A stretch of DNA of 64,000 bases from Ganoderma boninense. Taxonomy: Eukaryota; Basidiomycota; Agaricomycetes; Polyporales; Polyporaceae. A program made the translations under genes and the position numbers. Of this stretch, positions 11,512 through 23,444 are shown piece after piece. The stretch covers positions 124,001 through 188,000 of the forward strand of contig CM035309.1 of NCBI GenBank assembly GCA_002900995.3. Reading direction: 5' to 3'. A model generated the notes under the pieces. That model was not told the DNA's origin. It saw nothing but the letters and a program-made list of their open reading frames with translations, and did not search any database. The number at the start of each line of letters is the position of its first letter. Position 1 is the stretch's first letter.

Positions 11512-12234
11512 CGGATGTCGAGGGGTGCCGCGTCGCGTGTGGTCGGATATGCGAGAGGTGCCGAACTACTTACCGGCATTAGCAACGAAAGCTTCTTGGC
11601 ATCTGAGCGCTAGGTGGGTCCTGCCGCAGACAATTTGCCAAAACCGCGCAACCGCCTCATGCCGACTTGTGTGCCCTATCCAAGTCTGGATCCTGGAGGT
11701 ACGAGTCTTGAACCTAAGTCAGCGGAGAGCAAAATTTGAGGTTTGTTCTTAACCTCACGACCGCCCGGCTCTTGAGGTTCAGCTCAGCTGTGACCGATGC
11801 CTTCGAGTCTAACTTCACCAAGAGCTCCAAGACCGGTCGTAAATGCGAAATGTGTGGAAAGGGCAAGGTCGGGAGCTGCTCGTTCTGGGCAACAACCACT
11901 CCTGTCAGGGGCGCGTGAACCTTATAGATACACACGATACATTCTGTAGGGGCGACTACTTTCCCTTGCTGAGATCCTTTCCGACCATGGAGGTTTTAGA
12001 TCGCACAAACACAACGGATATGAGTTCGGGTCAAGAAACCAGGGTCGATACATTGTCGATGTTTGAACACTCGTCCCCAATTGAGTCAAGATGACAAGCA
12101 AAACAGTCTTCGAAAGCACCAGCGCAACTGTCGCCGACTAAACATAGTAGCAAATTGTATGCTGTGGAGCTAGATCAATCAATCAGGGATTACATTCAGG
12201 CGGACATTTGCACGCACCATCACTCTATTTGTTG
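11512..12234. other. Intergenic, no gene seen
   Basis: Lies between the two paralogous minus-strand genes and probably holds the promoter of the downstream one. Small frames on both strands lack motifs. Confidence 0.45.
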
Positions 12235-13799
12235 TCAAATCTCGTCGTCGGAATTGATCTCATCATGCAGCACGTTCTGCGCCTGCGCCAAAATCATTTC
12301 CAATTTAGAGTGGGGCAGGCTGCTTGCGAACGAAGAACACCGCCTCGTTCGCCCCGCTGCGGTATGCTTGGTAAAGGCAGTGTCTCTAACGCAAGGTCCC
12401 GCATCGTCGTCAGCAAGTGCCTTAACGAGTATATTCCCCTCTTCATCGATATCGATTTTGACCAATTGCTCGCGGAAGAGCAGCATGGCGCGGAACGCCT
12501 AAGTCGCCGCTATTAGCATGAGTCGGCGCGACAGCAGAGAGAGGTTCGCACCGCAGCGGCGGCCAAGCTGATGGCACCGAATGGAACCTCCAGCTCATTG
12601 GACGAATGTATCAGGCCCTTGACGGGTCCACCCCCGCGGATTGCCCGCAAATGAGCCGAAAGCGGAGTAAGGACGAACATGGAGCTGAATAGGTCCTACA
12701 AAACGTTGACTCTGAGTAACAATTACGAAGGTAGGAGTCGTGAACGTACAGAGAAATCTGGGCTACCCGAGCTCGTAAAAGACACACGGTAATCTCGCAT
12801 GATCCCCTCACAGATTTTCGACCACTTTGGGACGCTGGGAGGGTCAGCCGTCGAGCTCTTCAGAAATGTCTCGACAGCGGCGAAGGCGTTAGAAGCGAAG
12901 GACTCAAACCAGGCAGCTACACTGTCCGTCGCCTGTGTACATCAAGGGAATGCTCAACTTCGGCCTTGGCACGCAAGGATGAGAGAGAACTCACGAGAGA
13001 GCGGACAAGGGCATCGTCTTCGTCCGGCCACGCTGGCTCGTGATATACAATCAACCATATGTCTGGAAGGATGGAAAGAAATGCATCCCCCGACCAGTCC
13101 CAAGGGTCGCTCTGAGTTCCGAGGAACTTCAACAGCGTCGGGATGAAGATTCCTAGCCAGTCAGTACGCTGGTAGAATGGAAGTTCTCGTTGAGTTCGGA
13201 GGTCTTCCATATATTGTTCAAAAAAGGAGTCTCCGCCTTGACGTGGAGAGAGGAGCCAGTCTTCCATATGGGCATAGTCATCGCTCGACCACTGGAGTCG
13301 TTCAGGGCTAGGAGTCTCGGCGATAGCTTCGATAGGCCTCTGACGGAGAAGGTGAGCGATCAGTTAATCACCCACTATCGTCGCGAACACGCACATGAAG
13401 GGGAGATTGGTTAGTAATCTCGGTCAATAGACCGTTAGATCTGGTAGGTTCCACTTCAATCACAAGTCCAGATGCCAGCGTATGTTTGATCCATCGATTC
13501 TGCTCGCTCCTCGAACCCGCGAACCCAAGTCGGCCATTGGTGTCATCTGTCGATTCCCCACGCAGCCTCTCAGTATTAGATGTCAGTGTGTAGGCTTCTG
13601 GAGTTTGAGGCGCCGTTGATGCAACCACAGTTGAAGGCTCGACGGGTACAATCGGGACAATAGGAGCGAGCACCAGTCGTGAAGCAAGCGCTTGTTTGGG
13701 CCGTACACGAAAGGCGCTGTCCCTAGACAACGCAAAGTACGCTGAGCATCGGAGAGTTAGTATACGAAGGGACATCTTACCTGGTGGCTGCAGTTTCAA
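12235..13799 (-). CDS. Basidiomycete-expanded protein of unknown function, paralogue A
   Basis: On the minus strand, an exon from 13267 reads MEDWLLSPRQ ... WLGIFIPTLLKFLGTQ ... ILPDIWLIVYHE to a donor at 12994; the next exon starts at 12932 with ATDSVAAWFESFASNAFAAV; a later one gives DLFSSMFVLTPLSAHLRAIRG and VPFGAISLAAAA; the last gives AFRAMLLFREQLVKIDIDEE and ends DEINSDDEI at 12235. The intron after DDALVRSL lies at the same place as the one after DDCIYVS in paralogue B. An upstream exon may extend the protein to 13799 (Ser/Thr/Pro-rich, APIVPIVPVEPST). All C-terminal exons are open, so the gene looks intact. The biochemical role is unknown; the acidic tail suggests a soluble protein. 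Confidence 0.7.
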
Positions 13800-15550
13800 G
13801 GTCGACAGTTGGACCCCCCGTTAGCCCCGTGTTATCAGTTTTCTCCTCAAGAGAAGATATTTGGACAGTGTTCTACAGTTCAAGAATGGGACATCAGCAA
13901 ACTCGCACAATGCACGCCGAGACGTCTTCACCTCTTTCTCATCCAAATGTGGACACTGAAGCCGACGCTTGCTATCAAGTTTCTTCGACATGACCGAATC
14001 CTGAGAGTCGAAACAGCTGTCGCCACAAAATCAGAGGGCAACGGTCTCGGTGAATGTGCGACAAGTTCTCCTTGAAGTTCCTCAGGCCCGGGCCCACACA
14101 TACCTCCACACGTTTGGCGTTCCTCGGAAGCCATCTCGATACCTTCAATGTCATCACTCGGCCTCGAACTATCGGGGAGCGTCCGACTCTGCTCCATGCG
14201 CAGTGATCGGAGCCGGACAAAATGATTGGTCGTTCCGAGTCGGAGGAGGGGAGGATCGCATGGGCCTGTCCGAAGTATGCAAAATTAGGGCTGCAGCATT
14301 TTCTGTCATTAATCCAATCAGGTCCAAGACGCACTTTGGGAAAGAGCCTCCCCAGTTAGGTCGATCACTTCTCCCCGGGTCTCCGCCGAGGACGTAAAGG
14401 TCGCTCAGCTACGAGCATTAGCACAAATGCGACTGGTGACAACGTTTCCTGCTCAAATTCGTGAGACATTCAGCAGGAGATTTGAGCAAAAGAGCACAAG
14501 AGACACGAACGTGCACCGGTTTTAGCGCCTAACCATTATCCGACATTCGGATCAGCATCTCGTGGTGGTCCATTTTGGCTCTGGCGTGGCCTGAGTTCGA
14601 TTTCTTTCGACGTCCGCTCCTTCGGCTCAGCTGTGACTGAACCGCCGCGGGCGGCTGGTTACTGTCTTCGGACCTTTGGCCCCCAACATCGGCGCGAAGG
14701 CCAATTTCAGAGGACAACGTTGAGGACCGGGAGCCTTGAAAGCTATTGTCAATACCGCCTTCCCTCAGGATGTTTCCTCTGCGCCGAGACTGACAGCAAC
14801 GGCGGAGCGTCAAGCTTCTGAAGAGTATCGGGTCTCCCGTGAGAGCTGGTCGTGCGGCAAGGTTGTCACCCCAATCGGACGGTACCGAGGGCGGGCTGCC
14901 TTGGGGTTCCTCACCTTGGTCCGGATAATGTCATGCTTCCCTACGGCTGTCGGCCAAAGTTCAGCGTCGTCACCCGGCAGGGAGAACTTGAAGGTACGTG
15001 GCGTAGCGTTGCAGGCAGATTGTGGTGAGATCTCGAGGTACCACCGACACAAATCGATCGGATGCTGGAGGCACTTTCCCGGGTCGAGGTCGTACTCCTC
15101 AGTCTCAGTGGACGTCGCTGGGTGTCGCCTCGCTCGTTGTGAACTTAGAGCGCCAAGCTCCCGCTTTTGTGGGTTTTGCAAAGTATGCTAGAAGGGCATT
15201 AACTTGCCTGGTGCGACCGGAAGCGAATTACGGGGTGAATCTGGGTCTGATTCTCCGCCACCTACGGCACACAGGGGGGTTCGCCATCGGCCGAGGAGTA
15301 GACAGAACTTCTCGGATGATCTTATCAGTCTCGACGAAGAGACATCGTTACGACACTGAGATAGACGGACACGGCGAATGGTGTCTTCGAAATATTGTCC
15401 GTTGACGAGTCGCCAGTAGACAGAGCCCCACTCGCTGGTCAAGCCGTTCAATTTATGGATTTGACGCTTGCTGTTTCCTAGTAGTCCATTCGGCACGCGC
15501 AAACAAACCCGAAGTCTGGATTGTGCCTGCCATATACACTCGGGGAGCAT
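13800..15550 (-). CDS. Possible further minus-strand gene, exons unresolved
   Basis: Two open minus-strand frames look coding by composition: 14810-15181 (contains RTFKFSLPGDDAELWPTAVG and RPRYRPIGVTTLPHDQLSRE) and 15188-15550 (contains YWRLVNGQYFEDTIRRVRL). They could be exons of one gene or the 5' part of paralogue A. No domain was recognised and I could not connect them with convincing splice sites. Confidence 0.35.
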
Positions 15551-15961
15551 CTCGAAACAAGCGGAGATTCAACCGTTCGGGTGGGTGCTGACATCCCCTC
15601 CCGTCACCCTCCGGGCGCTCGAACAGCAACTTTACCTGGTGCAAAGCTCTCCGACCCTCCAATCAGCTGGTCCCCGTCCTTCGTGTACTTGGGGTGCATT
15701 CGAGCCTACCTTTACTACTCTCTCGTCTGTTTCATTTTCACGCTCAACATTGTCGAGATGGAACGCGAGGGATGTATTCTTGCCCGATGTGTGGATATGT
15801 TCGTTCCTCCGGCCGCAGTCATCTATGTCGGCACTGGGCAAAAGCTCGATCCCGCGATTGAAGTCCTTGATGAGGAGTGAGTAAACGTCGTCTTACACTG
15901 GGGTGACAACGCGCACTGATGAGCACACCTTTAAAGACAGCCTCGGCTTCATCATTGCTGG

Positions 15962-16918
15962 ATGGAGCTGGCTTACCTACGTCCTTGGCTCGAGGCAGAT
16001 CTCCAAGGTTTAGACATACAGGATTTTATGGTCGTGAACCGCGCGGTAAGTTGCTTATATCCAGGCAACTGTGATCCCCCCGCTCACAATTTTTGGAAGC
16101 TATTGAGAGGACGTAATATGGCCAATGCAGACGATGCTCGATCGATCTCTCTCGACATTGTGGATTGGCTCGCTGACGACCTCCAAACGGCAAATGTTTG
16201 GCTCGAACGACACAGAAGGAATAATCGTGGTTTCAACAACGTGGTCACTGGTCGCTACTTGTGCCCGATTTTTTTGGATTACGGAGATCAAACGTGGGTT
16301 GCTTGTTATGTGGATCTAATGCTCATTGATCGATAGATTCCCGCTCCGCTAAGTGTGAGAGAAGCTCTCTTACACACGGGCTCTCTCGAAATTGCGGGAG
16401 GTCCCCCGAGTTACCTGTTCGACCTCCAGGGGTTTGACTCTGCAACGCCCTGGAGATCATTTCTCCGTGGACCACTCATCGTATCGGTGCATAATACATC
16501 CTTAATAACGTTACCAAAAACATAATCTGACATTGTCTAGGCTTGGTTCCGAATCTTCGACCGTCGGGCCCTCCAGGAGGGTGCCTCCAACAGATCTCAA
16601 GTTTACACCAGTGTCGCCATGTCGCATGGCATGACTCACATCACTATAGGTTCCATCATCTATGCATCTACCATGGTGCGCTCGTAAGATGGCATCGAAC
16701 AATGATGACGTTGGCTAACTAGGTCCTTGGACCGACAGGTACACTTCGCGTTGTCGACGGCTCTTTCTATCTGCAATCAACACTCAGAAATTCGCGCTTT
16801 ACATGAAGGTTTAGTCGAATTTGTCAATGATCCGGCTAATCTCGACATCGTTCAAGGCTTGCTTCGATGGTGGAATAGGTGTGAGGTTCAGCATGGGCGA
16901 TCGACGCTGGAGCAGTGA
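15962..16918 (+). CDS. Fungus-expanded protein of unknown function (RGFNH/HGM-type family)
   Basis: Exons end near 16297, then 16337-16486, 16541-16675 and 16739-16918 (stop at 16916). The spliced product contains DDARSISLDIVDWL, then RGFNNVVTGRYLCPIFLDYG, then ALLHTGSLEIAGGPPSYLFD, then MSHGMTHITIGSIIYASTMV, and ends in LLRWWNR. This order (a DD..L...DWL helix, an RGF..TGR.LCP segment, an HGMT.IT...Y segment, a terminal WWN) is what I remember of a very large Agaricomycete family found near transposons; I would compare it with Pfam DUF6698. The first intron uses the weak donor GTTGCT at 16298. 5' exons (perhaps within 15521-15880) are not settled. No catalytic motif is known for the family. 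Confidence 0.7.
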
Positions 16919-19900
16919 TTGACCCTATGTCCTAGACTTGCTTTTCCTGCATATGCTGCGAAGACCATACCAAGAAGTCAGACAGCATATCACAACGCAC
17001 CAGCTCGAGGCTTTACAACTGCCTAGATAGAACCGGTGTCAGGTCTCCGCGCTTGAGCGCCTGCTGTGACGTCTCGTATCGCCTTCCGAATCCGGTTTGG
17101 CGTCTCATCTTCCTAATCAGGCCGTCTTTTGACTTGCAACGCTTCCATGTGCTCTCTCTCTTGGCCTCGGCCTCCGACGTCGGTTTTCTTCTTATTCCTC
17201 TTCGTTCTCTTCTTCATTTTCGACTGTTCCACATAGTTTCGACGTTCCCGCTTTCATTCACATATCCCCTTGCTAATGTTCCAACTATGTATATAACACT
17301 GCAGCTGCACGGGGACCCAGTCCCAGCTTTTGCGATATGACAACGCTACCCACTCAGCGTACTTGCCTGTTAGAAGGGGTCTCTGCTTCCTGGATCCAAG
17401 ATTTGATACTACTCCGCCTGCGGTGCAGTGCCTCAGTACTCCAAAGTGGAGCAAAGCGTTAGTGGGGGGACGCGCAGGTGTGGGATGAGGCGGAGTTGCA
17501 GGCGCGGGTAGAAGAACGGGAGGATGAGCGTCGTTCGCCCTATGGTCTGTCGCGCTTTTAGCGGAGGCCCGCGGCCACAAGGAATGTGTATCCAGGTGGA
17601 GGATTCGACAATCGGGGTACCGGAGTCGCGACTGGACGGGGGAAAGCCGTATGAGAGTGTGTCCATCTGCGCTGATTGAAGACGCTCCCTTTGTCTCCTA
17701 TTCTCTAGACTCACAGGATTTCCGGTCTCACTTTTGATCTGCGTATCTGGTCAAATAACTGTGAACGGAAGCCGCTACTAATCCCCTTGCCGCAGCAGCC
17801 TTTCCGTTTCTTCCCTTCTACTTTACTTTGCTTCGCCCCTTGCTAGAATTGCAATTTCTCCGACTGAGCCGTCATCGACCGAGTGCGGCGATGCAGAGTG
17901 GACGTCTAGAAGTTCACGGCCTTCAAGTTTGGCTGATGAATTCAGCGTATGGCTTACTGCGCCAATAGCATTGATTCTTCGGCATAGGCAAAAATAGCGA
18001 GAAAGAAGAGGTGCGAGAAACGAAGTTGGGTGACGTGCTGGAATACTGGAGTGCCCTGGTTTCTCCCAAGGACCCGCTTAGCAAGTGTGACAATCAGTTC
18101 AGCGAACGGGCACGCGCGGAGCAAGGATGCATCGCAAAGGCCGATCGTGCGATCCTGATCGAGCGGAGTCTGGCCCGCGACTCAAGGCAAAGATCCACTG
18201 CCAAGCAAAAGCGCAAAAGTGTTGGCTGAACGTGTCTGTTTGCGCTGGCCACAGGAAACATCAAATGCGCAGACAATATATCCGAAGATTGCTCTGCGCA
18301 ACGGCTCGATGGCTTGCACAGGTTCTCACCCTCGAGAGGTCGGAGAGCGGGCCAGCGTATCCGATCCCATGCAATCCTCGCGAGATCTCGCGAGGATTGC
18401 ATGGGATCGTGGTGGTGCAGTGTCAGACGTCTAATACTCTGATGCCTACCTTTACGGGACGGCGTGGGCTTTCTGGCCTGGCAAGCTTAAGCCACGTTCA
18501 TGTGCCTATGCAGTCACAGGTCCAGGGGAAGAGGAGGCGCAACATACGTCTGAGATGGTCTTGGCTCCCCCATGTTGCGATAGGCAGTGAGCTGGGTACA
18601 ATATCTGTATAGCAATAAATATAATCGTTAGATCACACATACGGCCACGTTTCCGCCGGTCAATGGGCGGGAGGACAGGTTTATTATCGTAGCAATATAC
18701 GCGGCTAGGTCATGCAGGAGACAACAGTAATTGACAGACAGAACGCACCAACAACATACAGAGAGCAGCGGCGAGACATGCGAGCGGATCAAGATACCAG
18801 AGCAAACACGAACGAGATCAAGAAGTCCACCCGCCATGACAAGAATGATCAAGTGACATACTTTGTCTCATCCGATAATCAGCCAAGGTGCTGGCCTCGT
18901 CAGCGTCGGCCACGTAGTTGGCCTCTGAGACATGGTCTTGAGGGCCTCTTCCTGGAGGTCAAGACCGTCGAGGTCTTTCATCTGGCTGTCCAGAGCGTGC
19001 TAGCGTTCGAGTGTGAGGTCGAGTGTGAGATCGAGTGTCTTGGAGGACCAATGCGGCTGGCCTTGGGTCGCGCCGGGAGGAGGGTGTTGCGCGGTGTGTG
19101 GAGGTAGACTCGCGATCCTAGTGTTTCGTTGGGTAGATTCGTATGCTGCGAAGCCATGACAGGTTGAGAAATGCGGGGTTGGGGATGGATAGCATCAGGA
19201 GGAAGGGGGAGGGCAGGGGGGCTGAAGGAGAGGATAGACATACAGGTTGCAGCACTGATCTGCGGTGATCCGCGTCCCGCTCGAAGCGACAACACGGAAG
19301 GAGCTTGTTGGATGCCTCCTTCTGCGGACGAGGAGGTTTTTCCTGGTGGTCCTCATTTTCGGATTCGATGCATATTTCGGATTTGGGAGGAGGCATCGGA
19401 GGAACGGGAAGCTGAAGGTGAGGATATGCACATGTATGCGCGCCGACGTGGTCTTACACACCCTGGTTGGCACGAGCGCTCTGGGAGTATCGGCATTCGA
19501 GGTATCCTTCTGGCTGCTTGGGGGCCGTCGGTTGGGAGGGTGAAATATATGGTGCACTGCATAGGGGGAAAGATGGTGGCAGCCTGGTAGGAGAGGTTTC
19601 ACCGCTGGGGGCCCCAGTTGGCTTGTGCAGATGACGTAATCTTATCACATGATTGCGTGAGCTGCGGAGACAGGAGCAGCCGCCGCCTCGCCTGCCTCAA
19701 CGTATCTGCGCTATGTGACCTCCCCGGATCCTCTTTTTCTCCCTCCTCGTTGCACCCTCCTAGATAGCCAAGCAAGATCGCGACGGATGCAAGAAGAGGT
19801 ACGTTGACTGCCACACCTACCTGCGCAAATGCAAGAAGGCTCAGGCGTTTATTGCACGTCGTCGACAAGCTATGAGCTTGTGAGAGGCCACCAAGCAGCG

Positions 19901-20493
19901 CAAGACGGGGGAGATGAGGAGGTGACCGAGGCGAAGACAGAGGACCCAACTGGAGGTACGCCACCATGACTTTTCTCGGCCAATCTCAAATCTTCGTGCA
20001 GCATATCTGCACGTTGAAAGGGACGCCAGCACCCATGTCACTTTTGATCCCACTGTCGATAACGTCGCATAGCAGGCAAGTTTTCGGATATGATCCTGAT
20101 GTTCCTGACGATCCTGTCTCATCTTCGTCTTCAGCCCGGCCTTCTACTTCTCTCGGTCGTCGTCAGCTCGGCGTCGAGCGTCCCGTGCACGCGACCGCTC
20201 CTCCGATCTCGCGGCGGAATTCTCACGACGTTTCAGGCAATGTTCCGGACACCAGTCGAGCATAGTCACGCAGGTTTACCACTTGCTATGGTACGCCTTC
20301 TCGTCTCCTCGCACCGACGTTTTCATCGGGCTCCTGACCCCAGGCAGAGTGTGCGCGCGAAGAGATGGCGGAGTGCCGTCGCGACCGCGCTGACACACTC
20401 ATACAGAACCCGCCCCATGACCATGGTACATAACGCCTCCGCTCAGGTGGCTCTCTGAGTGTTGGTGCTTCCACCTTCAAGTTCCAGTCGTTT
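16919..20493. other. Long stretch without a supportable gene
   Basis: Open frames up to about 160 codons exist (for example plus 18127-18612 and plus 19171-19590, with opposite-strand shadows), but none has a motif or splice-supported extension. The stretch includes the perfect palindrome at 18362-18409 and a short GTTCGAGTGTGA-type repeat near 19009-19037. Plus 20090-20458 is hydrophobic at its start but otherwise featureless. Confidence 0.45.
18362..18409. repeat. Perfect 48-bp palindrome
   Basis: The 24-bp arm CGATCCCATGCAATCCTCGC plus GAGA is followed at once by its exact reverse complement, with no spacer; the axis lies between 18385 and 18386. Symmetry ends at both outer bases (C at 18361, T at 18410). 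Confidence 0.97.
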
Positions 20494-21400
20494 CGACGAT
20501 GCCCGGAGGTATCTCCCGCATCCCCCCAAGCGCGACGGGCGACGATATGGTCCAGCTAGGCGGGGGGTTCATCTTCGGCAATTTCTCCATGGACGGGACG
20601 AGTATAGGCCCGTGAAAGTGATCGTCAGAGTATAGGCCCGTGAAGGTGATCGTCATCGGCGCGGAGTTCGACGGTATCCTCGCTGGCATCAGGCATGGCC
20701 ACTGCTCATTCTCCAAGTCGAGGGTCGACGTCCGGCACGGAGCTGCTCATGTATTCACCGCGCTGGAAGTTCCCGCAAAAGATCTCGAATTTCGAGTTGA
20801 CCATCTACGAGAAGAGCGCGGGCGTTGGCGGGACGTGGTCTTACAACAGGTTCCGTGAGTTGACCTGGGCGCGATAGGGCGTTGGCAGTGCGGCGCTGAT
20901 CGCGCTTTATAGACTGACGTGCAGTATCCCCGCGCATACTATACGTCGTGTCCGTTTGAGTGGGCTGCGTTTGATACGTCGACGCTCCGTTACCCCACGC
21001 TTGCATTTCCAAGACTCGTTTGAGAACAAGGTCCGTCCTGCTCTTGTATCGTAGCTGCCCTTGAGTGCTGAGCATAATTCAGTGAGACTGGTTTGTCCTA
21101 TATGCGCCTGGTGATGAGATCTAGCAACACCTCCAAGGCATCATCGCCAAGTACAACCTCGAGCGGCACATCGGCCTCTCACATGAGGTCGTCCGCGCAG
21201 AATGGGATGTCACCCGCGGGCCATGGCGCGTCCGCGTCCGTGCCCTAAACCCAGCGACGTGCGCCGCGGAGGAGTTCCAGTTCCCCCGTACTGCATCTCT
21301 GCGACCACTACATAACCTCATGGCCAAAGATGTGCGGGCAGCGTTATAAAAGATGTCTGCCCCGCCCTTCCACACATTTCCGTACATCCGTGTGAGCATG
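20494..21400 (+). pseudogene. Broken flavin-dependent monooxygenase (FMO/Baeyer-Villiger type)
   Basis: Pieces of a class B flavin monooxygenase appear in order but in different frames: VKVIVIGAEFDGILAGIR (the FAD-binding GxGxxG region, here GAEFDG, so two glycines are lost), SNFELTIYEKSAGVGGTWSY (the conserved GGTW turn), then WFVLYAPGDEI, a TAG at 21122-21124, and QHLQGIIAKYNLERHIGLSH followed by EVVRAEWDV. The family oxidises ketones or soft nucleophiles using NADPH and FAD. Here the frame changes at least twice, a 28-bp tandem duplication interrupts the start, and the domain after the first Rossmann half is missing. It cannot encode a working enzyme. Confidence 0.8.
20600..20655. repeat. 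28-bp tandem duplication
   Basis: The block beginning GAGTATAGGCCCGTGAA is present twice in a row (20600-20627 and 20628-20655) with one difference (A or G at the 18th base). It interrupts the start of the monooxygenase relic and puts a TGA in frame. Confidence 0.9.
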
Positions 21401-22736
21401 CGCATCTACCAATCTACGCGCCCCCTAACCACTTCAGCATACTTAAGTGCTATACCATAGTTCATCTCTGTGGTCCGTACGAGGGGCTCACTCTCAACGT
21501 GCTCACCGACGCCGGCACACGCCTTCGCGTTCCGCCAGGCTTCCACGAATGCGACCTTCCCCGACCGTCTGATGCACGCCTCGCCCCTAGGCCAGAGAAT
21601 GGTGAGGCCACGATGGGTGAGAATGAGGTTGAGCTCCCATGGCTGGGCTCCGCTCCGTGCCTTATGCAGTACCATTGTTATTATTACTCCACCCGCAGCC
21701 ACTCACATTTGCAACAGTCTTCTGTATCGCAGGTGGCGTCACTAGGCCTGTTTTGTGGTTCTCACTCGCTCCTCGCTGCGCCTACGTCCCTTAAATGCGA
21801 GGAGTATTTCGACATCATGATGCTCAGCGACCTCGAGCTTATGGGGACTCGGAAGCTCACAACCATGGCTGGAGATTGTCAGTGCCGACGTCGGGCCCTC
21901 TATCTAAATCCAACGGGATTACATTGCGTGTTCATTGACGGCATCTTGTCCCAGGCGAGTGCAGGTGGGCAACTCCAGACAAATACTGTGTGAGATTACG
22001 CGGGGCTCACTCAAATTCGACACCATCGCGCGCCCGCGCGCTTATGAGCCATGGAGGCAGCGTCCGCACAGGTCCGCACGCCGAGCGGACTTTTTTTCAC
22101 TTTTGCTTATGCCACGTCCGTCTGCCACCCTCAGGATCTTATCACACCCACTGGTCCCTCTCTTCCTGATATCTGAATCCCTTCTCTCTCTTCAGCTCGC
22201 CCGTATTTATTCCTCACTCGGTGTCGGCCATCGCCTCATCTATGGATTCCAACCATCCGGTAATCCAATTCCTCCGAGTCGCTGAGTGCTATGGAAGACT
22301 TGTGAGCCTTCTACTTGCGAATTGTGATGTCAAAATGGGTTTCTGTGTAGTAGATTATGCCTCCGGGCCCCATCTGCATATGCACTCCGTGGGTCTGTGT
22401 CGCTGCACGCAACAGTAAATGATGTGACCTGTTAGTCTTTGAAATGAGATACGATACAAGAACAACACAGTCAGCGACACATTCCTTTCTTCCTTCCCCG
22501 AGAAATGTGTACTTCGCTGTCAATTAGCTGCCAGTAGCGACTCAGATAGGCAACCAACATGCGCCCTAGAGCTAACACGTAGGAAGAAGTCTTCCCTCAG
22601 ATGTGCGGCTTTCTACTAAGAAGATGAAGACCCTTCGATCGATATCTGCGACAGGGGAGGGGGGCATTAAATGAACTGACGAGAGAGCTGTCGTCGCCAG
22701 GCCAAACCCGACTGCGACCACCGCATCACACACGTG
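21401..22736. other. No supportable gene
   Basis: Plus frames at 21499-21993 and 21935-22285 are open but have no motif. The region may contain further monooxygenase debris that I cannot align. Confidence 0.4.
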
Positions 22737-23444
22737 ATGCCGCTATCCTCCTCTACCACTACTGCTACTACCACTACCACCACTATCACCGCAGCCCTCT
22801 GCCGTCCAGACATTGTCTACGCCAAATGGCGTGGCCGCATTACCAACCAGCGGCTGCCCAACAACCCTCCCTCCTACACTGACTACTACGATGTTACTAT
22901 CCGCCCCGAACTCCCCCTCGCCGTTGGGCAAGTGATCAAAGTCTGGGCCCTCTCGATGAAAACACATCACGCTCCCGTCGACCACCCTGCCCATCCGATC
23001 CAATACGCCACCTACGACCCCCTGGTCGAAGGAAGACTCGTCCGAGTGCGTTCAGTGGAAGGGAACGTGGTGGAGTTTATCCTTGAAAACCACATCGAAG
23101 GTTCCGAGGTCAGCCTAGCGTACATCGCAGTCCCATATCTCCCGAACATCACCGCGAAGCTGGACGCGATGGGGATGGTGTTGAAATGGCTCACGTTGAC
23201 GAAGAATCAGCCCCATGGACGCTTCATCCACCTCGAGAGCGCGGTAATCGTGCGCACTATCATGGAGTTTTCGTCGTGCGAGGCCCGCAAGACTGGCTCG
23301 CTGGAAAAGCTGGCGGAAGGCTCCAGTGAGCAGAGCAACGGGATCCTGGGAGGCAGAGAAGAACGCAAGGAGGACGCAGGCTCTGAAGCGACCTGCAGCA
23401 TCGATTGGGAGGATGAGTCGGACTTCGGAACACTGGTGCCATAA
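22737..23444 (+). CDS. Unrecognised single-exon gene, 235 aa
   Basis: An uninterrupted frame from the ATG at 22737 to the stop at 23442-23444. The N-terminus is a Ser/Thr run (encoded by ACY triplet repeats). The middle looks like a folded beta-rich domain: DIVYAKWRGRITNQRLP, YYDVTIRPELPLAVGQVIKV, PLVEGRLVRVRSVEGNVVEF, and EVSLAYIAVPYLPNI. The C-terminus is acidic (SIDWEDESDFGTLVP). There is no signal peptide or membrane segment. Related-looking small proteins of unknown role are common in Polyporales, but I cannot name a family. Upstream sequence lacks an obvious TATA box. Confidence 0.6.
   Translation: MPLSSSTTTATTTTTTITAALCRPDIVYAKWRGRITNQRLPNNPPSYTDYYDVTIRPELPLAVGQVIKVWALSMKTHHAPVDHPAHPIQYATYDPLVEGRLVRVRSVEGNVVEFILENHIEGSEVSLAYIAVPYLPNITAKLDAMGMVLKWLTLTKNQPHGRFIHLESAVIVRTIMEFSSCEARKTGSLEKLAEGSSEQSNGILGGREERKEDAGSEATCSIDWEDESDFGTLVP

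Noticed and set aside
15521..15880. 119-codon plus ORF as an independent gene
   Set aside because: It overlaps minus-strand frames of similar quality and has no motif; at most it is a 5' exon of the gene at 15962-16918.
9482..16918. TET/JBP dioxygenase near transposon genes
   Set aside because: I looked for an HxD...H pattern with suitable context in these genes because of the known association with Plavaka and KDZ elements, and found none.
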